A stretch of 64,000 nucleotides of DNA from Cognatazoarcus halotolerans (GTDB lineage Bacteria; Pseudomonadota; Gammaproteobacteria; Burkholderiales; Rhodocyclaceae): NCBI RefSeq assembly GCF_009800965.1, contig NZ_WUAF01000004.1, positions 124,001 to 188,000 on the forward strand, given 5' to 3'. The notes below the pieces were generated by a model, which searched no databases, was not told the origin of the DNA, and worked only from the letters and a program-made list of their open reading frames with translations. Every line of letters begins with the position of its first letter. Position 1 is the first letter of the stretch. This document shows, in pieces, positions 36,792 to 45,300 of this stretch. The translations under genes were made by a program, and so were the position numbers.

Positions 36792-37520
36792 ATGGCAACA
36801 TACGAAAGACGTCGCAATTCGTCCGGCGAGATCATCGCAATCAGAGTCAAGATCCGGCGCGTCGGCTCACCGCATATCTCCAGGACCTTCCTCGTTGAAG
36901 GGCGCACCAATGCGAGCATTGAACGCACCGAGCGCTCCGCAAGGCTCTGGGCCAAAGCGATGGAAAAGGAACTTGAGCAAATCCCGGGCAGTAGCACGCC
37001 CGCACCGCCAAGCCAGGTTCATGGCATGCAAGCAAAGGGCAGTCTCTCCACCGCCTGGTTGAGCGCAGTGCGCGCGGGATACCCAGGCGTCACCCACCAA
37101 TCCGTACATTCCCCCGGACAACAGGCGGCCGGCCCCCTTCAGCTCGAACCCGCATTTGAAAACGCCGCCACACCCCTCGACAAGGCACTCGTTGCCTTCT
37201 GCATGGACTCTGATCTCAGTCTTGACGAGATATCCCGGCTGCGCTGGCAGCACTTGCAGTTAGCTAATTACACGGCATTCGTGAGCAACGAAGGCGGAAT
37301 GATTTCCCGCACCTCGACGCTCACAAAGCGGATCGTCAGCACGCTGCTTTCGATCAACGCGCGCAAGTACGGTCCGATCTTCGGAATGTCGTCGGCCGAG
37401 CTGGCCCGTCGACTCGACTCCGTGTGCGCAAACCCATCTGCGGTGTCGGGCGGGCCACCTTCCGCCGACAAAGAGGCAGCCGCTTCAGGCAGGAAGCGAC
37501 AAAATGCTCCGAAGCTCTGA
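36792..37520 (+). CDS. Degenerate tyrosine-recombinase-like protein
   Basis: A ~242-residue protein. The N-terminus (MATYERRRNSSGEIIAIRVK, then WAKAMEKELE) matches the arm-binding start of phage/ICE integrases. A later VAFCMDSDLSLDEISRLRWQHLQL resembles catalytic box I, but the Arg expected before LDEI is missing; no HxxR box or Tyr nucleophile follows. It is therefore probably a DNA-binding remnant or regulator, not an active recombinase. The start is chosen for the match; no good ribosome site is seen. Its 3' end overlaps the protease gene. Confidence 0.6.
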   Translation: MATYERRRNSSGEIIAIRVKIRRVGSPHISRTFLVEGRTNASIERTERSARLWAKAMEKELEQIPGSSTPAPPSQVHGMQAKGSLSTAWLSAVRAGYPGVTHQSVHSPGQQAAGPLQLEPAFENAATPLDKALVAFCMDSDLSLDEISRLRWQHLQLANYTAFVSNEGGMISRTSTLTKRIVSTLLSINARKYGPIFGMSSAELARRLDSVCANPSAVSGGPPSADKEAAASGRKRQNAPKL

Positions 37521-38874
37521 CTCTGCGGCACAGGTCCGCATGCTCGTCGGCATGGCGCGTCTCGCCGTGGCCGCCTTCGTCGCGGTCGGAATGGCATTCG
37601 GTGCAGATCGCACTACGGCAGGCGAGCAGGCTGGACTTGCAGCGAGCGTGTTCAAGAAGGTGGCTCCCGCCATCGTTACGCTGCACACGCGCCTGAAAGA
37701 TTCGCCGCACGATCACGCGTCCGGATCGGGCTTCCTGATCTCTCGTGGCGGTCGGGCGATGACGAACTTCCACGTGGTTGCAGACTTCGCCCTCGAACCC
37801 AGGAAATTCACGCTGGCTTACGAGTTCTCGAACGGACGCGCAGGGACAGCGCATATCGTCGCGATAGACGTATTGAACGACCTCGCAATCGTCCAACTCG
37901 ACGCCAACGACCCGCACGTTTTTTCGACGATTCGGCCACTTTCCCTCCTTCCGCAGACCGCCCAAACCAACCGCGGTGATGCCGTCTTCGCCATCGGAAA
38001 CCCCCGAGCGCTTGGCATCACTGTAAGCGGTGGCACATACAGCGGGGAGCTTGAAGGCACGTTCGGCAGCCGGATTCACTTCACCGGCGCGATCAACCCC
38101 GGCATGAGCGGAGGCCCGGCAGTGAACGCGGGGGGCCAGGTTGTCGGTATCAATGTAGCGCGCTCAACGGGCGATGAGGCACTCGGCTTCCTCGTCCCGT
38201 CAAGCCCCGCCCATGCACTCGTCAGCGCCTCTCAAAGCGGCGATCCGCGTCTTGAGGCAAACATCCGCGATGTCATCACCGAGCAACTGGAGCAGCGTCA
38301 GGCACAACTGTTCGCCATCGCCGCAGACTCGCAGTCCGAGGGTCAGCCACTTGGCCCCTACATCGCCCCAACCCCGCTTCCACGACACACCGAGTGCAAT
38401 TCCGGCAGCAACGACCAGCAGGCCAACGCACCAGCCAGTCGCGCAATTGCACTGACGTGCCGACTCAAGACATCGGTCGAAGCAATCCCCGGGATACGAA
38501 CAGCCCACGTCTGGTTCAGGCATGTCGTCCTCTCGTCCCGTAGCGCAGGCACGCTCAACGCGTTTCAACTCGCCTCGATGGCTGCGCCGGCCTTCCGGCA
38601 GAACCTGAGCTCAGCGATCAGCAAATCAATGGCGCGCCAGCAATGCGCCGATCAGTTCACCACGGCAGGTGCCAATGCGGAACTCCGAATCCGCCTGGTG
38701 TGGTGCGCACAAGCCTATCGGGACTTCCCGGGCCTCTACGACGTTCAGATTGCCATCGCAGCGCAGGACGAAGGCGATGTGCTGTTCATTTCCAGAGTCG
38801 GCCTCGAAGGCGTGTCCTGGACAAACGCGGTCGACTTCACCGGCCAGTTCCTGAAAGGGATCCGGCATTCATGA
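37504..38874 (+). CDS. Trypsin-like serine protease with signal peptide
   Basis: A 456-residue S1-family protease. A hydrophobic segment (VGMARLAVAAFVAVGMAFGA) suggests export or membrane anchoring. The triad His90 (TNFHVVAD), Asp126 (VLNDLAIV) and Ser202 (GMSGGPAV) is intact and arranged as in DegP/HtrA. No PDZ domain is seen; the C-terminal ~200 residues match nothing I know. It overlaps the next start as ATGA. It is the first gene of the ten-gene array, where it could be the regulated effector or a processor of a partner. Confidence 0.85.
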   Translation: MLRSSDSAAQVRMLVGMARLAVAAFVAVGMAFGADRTTAGEQAGLAASVFKKVAPAIVTLHTRLKDSPHDHASGSGFLISRGGRAMTNFHVVADFALEPRKFTLAYEFSNGRAGTAHIVAIDVLNDLAIVQLDANDPHVFSTIRPLSLLPQTAQTNRGDAVFAIGNPRALGITVSGGTYSGELEGTFGSRIHFTGAINPGMSGGPAVNAGGQVVGINVARSTGDEALGFLVPSSPAHALVSASQSGDPRLEANIRDVITEQLEQRQAQLFAIAADSQSEGQPLGPYIAPTPLPRHTECNSGSNDQQANAPASRAIALTCRLKTSVEAIPGIRTAHVWFRHVVLSSRSAGTLNAFQLASMAAPAFRQNLSSAISKSMARQQCADQFTTAGANAELRIRLVWCAQAYRDFPGLYDVQIAIAAQDEGDVLFISRVGLEGVSWTNAVDFTGQFLKGIRHS

Positions 38875-39842
38875 GCATCTGGATCGAAGAACTCTCGTGG
38901 AATCACCGGATCGCCCGGCGATCCCGCTTCGAGGCTTGCCCCGTCAAGATCGGACGCGGCTACGGCAACCATCTGTTCATCGACGACCCGCACGTCACTC
39001 AGAATCACCTCTTGGTGAGCCTGGGCCCCGATGCTGGCCTGCAACTCTCGTCTCCGGACGATGCCGCGTTTAAGGTCGATGGCCGACGCATCTGCCACGA
39101 AGCATCGTCCATCCACGCCAACTCCGCGGTGCAGATCGGCAAGACCCGTCTCCGTATTCGAACCGAACACGACCCCGCAGCGCCACCGCCCTCTGCTCGC
39201 AAGCACACCGAAGCGTGGCGGCAAGCCTGCAGGAGCATGCTCGCCAGTGCGCCGCTCCTCGTTGGCATGAGCATTTCCGTGTGGGGCAAATGGGCCTCGA
39301 GCTGGCAAGGCTATCCCATCTGGCACCACTTGCCCGACACACTGACGGTGTTGTTTGCGGCGGTGCCCTGGATCTCGATCTGGGCGCTTGCATCCTTGCT
39401 GCTGAATGGCGTCCCATCCATTCTCCGTCACATGCTCATCGCCGGCTCGGGATACACCGGCTTGCAGAGCATCGGGATCCTGCTCCCCATCGTGTTCACC
39501 GCGGTCGGCCTGCAGACGGGCGAAGGCACCCGGATGCTGTTGGCAGCCGTGGCATGGGGCGTCACGATCCTCGGCCATCTGCTCGTCGTGGCGCGCGGCA
39601 GAGCCTTGTCTCCAGCGCTCGCTTCGGGACTCCTGTTGCTGGTGATCGCCACGGGCGCCAGCTGGTACGGCACCCGACAAACCGATGCGCGCCAAGGCAG
39701 GCCTGCCGTTGATCCACTCATTCCACCATCGCTTCATGTGGGCGCCATCGTCAGCCAGGAGGCGCTGCGCCAACGCCTCACCATCATGGAAGCGCAGGTA
39801 CAAGCGGCACGCAGCGAGCCGGTTCCCTTGTCCGCGCGCTAG
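38871..39842 (+). CDS. FHA-domain membrane protein
   Basis: A 323-residue protein. The N-terminal ~100 residues fit a forkhead-associated fold (PVKIGRGYGNHLFIDDPHVT, then QNHLL; GR and the T/NxxH core). About five hydrophobic segments follow between residues ~118 and 258. FHA domains bind phosphothreonine, implying kinase input, but no Ser/Thr kinase is encoded in this window. ATGA overlap couples it to the protease, so the two may act as one membrane unit. Confidence 0.72.
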   Translation: MSIWIEELSWNHRIARRSRFEACPVKIGRGYGNHLFIDDPHVTQNHLLVSLGPDAGLQLSSPDDAAFKVDGRRICHEASSIHANSAVQIGKTRLRIRTEHDPAAPPPSARKHTEAWRQACRSMLASAPLLVGMSISVWGKWASSWQGYPIWHHLPDTLTVLFAAVPWISIWALASLLLNGVPSILRHMLIAGSGYTGLQSIGILLPIVFTAVGLQTGEGTRMLLAAVAWGVTILGHLLVVARGRALSPALASGLLLLVIATGASWYGTRQTDARQGRPAVDPLIPPSLHVGAIVSQEALRQRLTIMEAQVQAARSEPVPLSAR

Positions 39843-39920
39843 CACGCACAAATCAGTGTCGATATTCTTATGGTATTGCAGCACAGCATTTTTTCCACTG
39901 ACCTCTCCAGAGCCACCAAC

Positions 39921-40652
39921 ATGACAAAGCGATCTCCCGTCGTACCTCAGGACGCCGAGCCTGGCTGGCCCATCCGGCCGCTCATTCCAGGCAGCTGGCG
40001 TACCTTGTCACTCGCCGATACCTGTGCCGTCGTTGGGCGCCTGACAAGCTTCGAGGCCGAAAACGGTATCTCGCCCCTTACAGCCAGCCGGGTCATGTTC
40101 CAGCGGGGGCGCATACTCGCGCTCAGCGCCCTTCCCGGCTGGGCCCTGATCGAGCTCGAGGCAGTGCTGGGGAGTGACGAAACCGGCTACCAGGCCTTGC
40201 TACTCGGGCCGGGAGAGCGACTTCTGGTGATCGACTGGACGTCCAGGCCGGTTCATCAGGCGGCCGCGGCCGCATTGACGTGGCCTCCGAACGACACCCA
40301 GGTCGCCGAATACTGCTACCTGTTCTGCAACGCCATGGCGGGAGACGGCGAACGATTCCGGGTCGTCGGATCGCTCGAGGAGGTCGATCTCCCCGCGAGC
40401 AAGCGTTCCAGACTCTTCAAGGATTTCAACAAGGGCATCTCGCCCTTCCGGATCAAACGGGACAAGCAGCAAGTCAGCGCCAGCGTCACCATGGTCTACC
40501 GCGGCGACCTCTTCCGCGCCGAGTTGCAGCTGCTCCCGTCGGGCCATGTCGAGATGAATGGCGACACCCCGATCTGCCCTGCCTACGTCTGCCGCGAAGA
40601 ACTGCACGGCAGCTTCCGAGTAATCCACGCCGAACCGTACGCGCACTCCTGA
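39921..40652 (+). CDS. Stand-alone copy of the island's recurring module
   Basis: A ~243-residue protein with no known domain. Residues ~100-230 (LLVIDWTSRP, VAEYCYLFCNAMAGDGERFR, VTMVYRGDLFRAELQLLPSG, VEMNGDTPICPA) align with the C-termini of the two giant NTPases encoded downstream. An ATG at 39870 gives a 260-residue form. It ends 17 bases before the VirD4-like gene. Being free-standing, the module may mediate assembly between partners. Confidence 0.65.
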   Translation: MTKRSPVVPQDAEPGWPIRPLIPGSWRTLSLADTCAVVGRLTSFEAENGISPLTASRVMFQRGRILALSALPGWALIELEAVLGSDETGYQALLLGPGERLLVIDWTSRPVHQAAAAALTWPPNDTQVAEYCYLFCNAMAGDGERFRVVGSLEEVDLPASKRSRLFKDFNKGISPFRIKRDKQQVSASVTMVYRGDLFRAELQLLPSGHVEMNGDTPICPAYVCREELHGSFRVIHAEPYAHS

Positions 40653-40669
40653 GGGGGAAGAAACCGGCC

Positions 40670-42196
40670 ATGGCACTTCGCACACCCAGCATCAACCTCT
40701 CGGCGCTCAAGCTGCCCGAGACCCTGCCGAACCCCGGACTCCTGGTCGGATGGTCGCTCGAGCACGAACACCCGCACCGGGCCATCGGTTTCCATTACGG
40801 CGAGCCCGAAAAATCGCCCAAGACCGGCTACGTCGACCCGATCCAGCTATCGCGCGAGGGGCACCTCATCACCCTCGCTCCGACGGGCGCCGGCAAGGGC
40901 GTCGGCTGCATCATCCCGGCCCTCCTTCTTCATGACGGCCCCGTCATCGTCATCGACCCCAAGGGCGAGAACGTCGCGGTCACGGCCAGGCGGCGCCGCG
41001 AGATGGGGCACGAGGTCATCGTCATCGACCCGATGGGCATCACCGGTTTCGAATCCGCCAGTCTCAACCCGCTCGACCTCGTGGACGTCGAATCGCCCAT
41101 GGCCATCGACGACGTCGCAGCCATCGTCGAGACGCTCTGGCACAGCCATGGCACAGCGCCCCGCGATCAGTTCTGGGTCGGCCGGGCGAAGCACCTCGTC
41201 ACCGCGCTGGTGCTGCACACACTGATCGTCGAGCCCCCGGAGCGGCGCAACTTCGATACCGTTCGAGCCCTCATCGCCCAGACCGTCACCGCCGGCAACC
41301 CGCAGCCCGGCAACGGCCACAGCGGCCTCCTGCAGATACTCGCCGAAAGCCTCCACCCCGAAGTCCGGCGCATCGCCGGCAGCATTCTGGTGCCGGCGCG
41401 GGAAACCTTCGGCAGCATCGCATCGTTTGCGCAGGAACTCACCGACTTCCTGCGCGGCCCGGTCCTCGCGCAAGCCACCGGCAGCACCAGCTTCTCGCTC
41501 GACGCGGTCACCCGTGGCGACCCGCTCTCCATCTACCTCGTCCTGCCGCCCCACATGCTCGAATCCCACGGCCGCGTGCTGCGCCTGTGGATTTCGACCT
41601 TGATCGGCGCAGTCACGCGCCGGCGGCGCAAACCGGAGCGATCCACGCTGTTCATCCTTGACGAAGCGGCCCAACTCGGCGCCTTGCCGCAACTGCGGCA
41701 GGCCATCACCCTGCTGCGTGGCTACGGGCTCCAGACCTGGAGCTTCTGGCAGGACAAGAGCCAGCTGCAAATGCTCTATCCCCACGACTGGAAGACCATG
41801 GTCAACAACTGTCGCGTCCTGCAGTGCTTCGGTGCACTCAACATGAACGCCTCACGCGATATCGCAGAAATGACCGGCTTCGACACCCCCGAAGCCGTCC
41901 TCGACCTGCGCGAGGATGAAATGGTGCTGCAGCTCGCCGGCGACGACGCGGTGGTCGCACGTGTCCCGAACTACCTCAAGGACGAACCCTTCATCGGTCT
42001 CTACGACGAAAACCCCTATTACAGCGACCACGGCAGTGTCATGCCGCGGCCACACCCGATGGGAAAATATTTCAGCCGCGGCCAGAGCTGGGCAGAGAAG
42101 ACAAACGGAAAGGAAGGCACAGCACACCCGCTGCCCGACACCGGCCCCGATGCGCTGCTCAACCGCCTGCTGGCGCGCGAAGCGCGCAAACGCTAA
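40670..42196 (+). CDS. VirD4/TraG-type ATPase without a conjugation system
   Basis: A 508-residue coupling-protein-like ATPase. Walker A LAPTGAGKGVGCIIPALL, IVIDPKGENVAVTARRRRE and Walker B STLFILDEAAQLGALPQL, plus TWSFWQDKSQLQMLYPHDW, are clear VirD4/TraG signatures. The N-terminal transmembrane pair of classical coupling proteins is absent, and no mating-pair, relaxase or pilus gene is nearby. GAGGGGGAAG precedes the ATG. In the array it may move or remodel a protein or DNA partner. Confidence 0.87.
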   Translation: MALRTPSINLSALKLPETLPNPGLLVGWSLEHEHPHRAIGFHYGEPEKSPKTGYVDPIQLSREGHLITLAPTGAGKGVGCIIPALLLHDGPVIVIDPKGENVAVTARRRREMGHEVIVIDPMGITGFESASLNPLDLVDVESPMAIDDVAAIVETLWHSHGTAPRDQFWVGRAKHLVTALVLHTLIVEPPERRNFDTVRALIAQTVTAGNPQPGNGHSGLLQILAESLHPEVRRIAGSILVPARETFGSIASFAQELTDFLRGPVLAQATGSTSFSLDAVTRGDPLSIYLVLPPHMLESHGRVLRLWISTLIGAVTRRRRKPERSTLFILDEAAQLGALPQLRQAITLLRGYGLQTWSFWQDKSQLQMLYPHDWKTMVNNCRVLQCFGALNMNASRDIAEMTGFDTPEAVLDLREDEMVLQLAGDDAVVARVPNYLKDEPFIGLYDENPYYSDHGSVMPRPHPMGKYFSRGQSWAEKTNGKEGTAHPLPDTGPDALLNRLLAREARKR

Positions 42197-42233
42197 CGCA
42201 TCGGCCAATGACCGCGACCGGCTGGAGAGACGG

Positions 42234-42347
42234 ATGAGCACATCCAAAGCAGACCACCCGCTGCAGCTGGAGCCCATCCCCTTCCCCGTTGCCCACCCGC
42301 TCTACTGGGCGGGCCCCACGGAAGACGCACTCAAGGTCGGCGATTGA
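42234..42347 (+). CDS. 37-residue peptide, unknown function
   Basis: ATG with GGAG six bases upstream, coding MSTSKADHPLQLEPIPFPVA then HPLYWAGPTEDALKVGD. It fills the gap between the ATPase and giant NTPase genes (37 and 36 bases either side). It is proline- and aromatic-rich, resembling a short linear binding peptide. Expression is unproven. Confidence 0.45.
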   Translation: MSTSKADHPLQLEPIPFPVAHPLYWAGPTEDALKVGD

Positions 42348-42383
42348 ACCGCCCCTGACACGCCAACATAACGGAAAACGCCG

Positions 42384-45300
42384 ATGCTGCCTCACCTGCG
42401 CCAATACCTCACGAGCCACGGTGCGCTTGAAGACAAGCGCATCAACACCTGCCTGCGGCTGCTCGAGGACGAAGGCGTGACGAGCCTGGATGACGAGTGC
42501 CTGCTGCTGCTCGGCGAAGCCGGCATCGCGCAGGATTCGGTGTCGCGCTTCGGTGAGCTGATGCACGACTTTCTCGCGTCCGCTCATCGACCGGACGACG
42601 CTGCCGCCACGGCCCTCGCGAGCTATGCCGGACGCAATGCGGTACCCGCCCGGCGCCGCCTGAATGAACTGGCCGCCACCTGCGGACCCGCGCTGGCGGC
42701 AGTCGCCCTGCGGTGGCCCGCACCGCTCGCCCACGAGTTTCATCGCCTGCACGAAGAACTCTTGCACGGCAGCCCCATCACCGTGCTGTGGCAGCTGGAC
42801 GACTGCTACGAGATGACGCTCAAGTTCCTCAGCCTGGCCCTGGCGGCGGACCTGCTGCAACATGGCGAAGCGGCCACACGGAAGCGGGTGCGCCAAGGCA
42901 TCCTCAAGACACTCTCAGGCGGGGCCTGGACCAACCTGTGGACCGCCACCCTGGTCCGCCTGGGCAGCGAGCATCGCACCCTGCTCGCGCTGCCGCAGTT
43001 GGTCGATCCCGCGCGCTTCTGGGCCGGCAGCGGCAAGGGGAGCTTCCCTGACGCGTTCTCCGCGATGATCGCGCACCGCAATGCGACCAAGGGCCACGGC
43101 GCCCTGGGCTACGACCAGCTCGAGCAGGTCGAAGGCTTCGCGCCGCATCTGGGCGCACTGGCCCGGTTTGCCGAAGCCGGCCTGGCCGACTTCGATGACC
43201 TGCACCTCACCGACCCGGCCGAGGGCACGCCCTGGCTGGGCTGGCAGATGATTCGCGCGCGCCACGACCAAGACACCCGCCACCATGCCGACGAGGTCGC
43301 GCCGCTGAGCCTGGTCGATCCGCTGCGCGGTGCATCGCTGGAGCTTGCACCGCTCATTGCCCAGCGCCGTTGCCTGCACTGCGCCCGGCGCGACGTGTTC
43401 CTCTTCGACAGTTTCGCGGCCCGTGGTGAGGGCGGCATCTTCTACCTGCTCGATCACCTGGCCGGCCACCGCATGAGCCCTCATCACCATGAGGCGGAGG
43501 ATCTGGGCGCGCTGCTCAAGCATCTGGACCTGGGTGATCTGAGCCAGACCGACGGCGTTCATCAGGACGCCATCTCCTCCGACTTCCAGCAATGGATGGT
43601 CCATGCACTCGAAGAGACCCGCTACCTGCCACCACGCTATCTGTTCGAGCCGGTGCAGGCGTATCTGAGCCAGCACGGCAAGGGCCTCGTCTTGCTCAGC
43701 GCCCCGGCCATGGTCGGCAAGAGCGTGTTTGCCGCCAATCTGGAAAACTGGCTACAGGCAAACCCGCCGGGCCGGCCCGACATCACCCGCTGGGTGGTCA
43801 AGTCTTTCGCCGCCAAACGCGGCGTGCTCGGTTCGCTGGATCACTTCGAGAACTTCCTCGATCGCGATGTGCTCGAGGCGCCCCGGGACGCGGGCGGCAT
43901 CGGCATCAAACCGGACAAGAACCCCGTCGACATCAGGACGCTTCGCAGCGGGCGTGACGGGAGACCCGGCGTGGGCAGCTGGACCGGGGCATTGGCCCTG
44001 CGCCTGGGCGAGTTGCAGGCCTACGCCCGCAACGAGCGCCTGGGGCTGGTCATTGCCATCGACGGGCTGGACGAGTTGCCGGCGGATGCGGCCGACGACG
44101 GCCTGGGTGCGTGCCTCGATGCCGGCGCGCTGCTCGAGGTACTGCCCGATGACTGCTACCTCGTACTCACCAGCCGTCCGGCGCCGGAGTGTGGCGCGAT
44201 CGCGCCGGTGGTCGAGGCCCTGGAACGCCGGCTCGATGGCGCGACGCTTCGCGAAGCGCGCAGCGCTGGCCTGCACTTGACGATCCACCCCGATCGCATG
44301 CTCGCCGACGCGGCTTCTGCCGACCCGCTCACCCGCGCCTACCGGACGCTGCTCGAAACCCTCTACGAGCAGCGACTCACCCATCGGGTCAAGGCCGAGG
44401 CGTATCGCCTCGCGGGCACCCTGGCCGGGGCCATCCACGCGGGCGCGCTCAAGGACGACTTCGCGCTCATCGTCACACGGCTCCCCAGGTCGTGGCGCCA
44501 GGCCGAGCTGCTCGAGCGCTGGCGCGCCGGGCTCGCCATGCAGCCGCAGCGCGGAGCACCCCACGCCGCCTCGGCCCGAACCCCGGGGCTGGAAGCGCAT
44601 CTCGAGAGCCTGCTCGCCTACCGCCCCGAGCGCCTGCTGCCGACCCTGCTCGAGCGGGCCATGGGCCGCTTCGGTTATCTGGAGCACATCGTCCGGCTGC
44701 TCGAGGACGGCATCGTGCCGGCAACACGCGTCGACGCCCTGCCCAGGGGCGAACAGCTCTACACCCACTACCTGAGCGAGCTGCACCGCCTGCTCGAGCC
44801 GGCCACCCCCGCGAACGCCACCGCCCGTGCCCGCAGCCCCTGGCAGGACATCATCCGCGTGCTGTGCCTGTTGGCCGCTGAAGAGCGTGCCTACCAGGCC
44901 GAGTTGGCCGAGGTGGCGCGTTTCATCCCGCTGCCGGACTTCTCCGGCATCAGCCTGGCGGAGCTGGCCGGCGCACTCGACCTGCCGGAGCCGACCTACA
45001 CGCTGCTCAAGCTGCTCATCCAGCTGCGCCCGCTGCTGGCAACCTATCGGCCGGGCAACGAGCGCTTCTCGAAGGTTGGGCTCGGGGTGCGCGACCTGAT
45101 GGAGAGCCTGGCCGGCGCACACCCGGCAGCCATCGAATCGGCGCACCGGCAACGCTTCGGGCAACTTGCCGCGAACATGGACGAAGCCCCGCTCGCGCCG
45201 CTCGTGCAGGCGGCCTGGCATCGCAGCCGATACACGCGCCTTGCTGCGGCCACGGCGCACGAGGATGCGCTGTTCAAGCGGGTCGCTCAGCTTGCGGATG

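Noticed and set aside
44600-44607. TCTCGAGA inside the giant NTPase gene
   Set aside because: Coding sequence with no promoter context; expected at about this frequency by chance.
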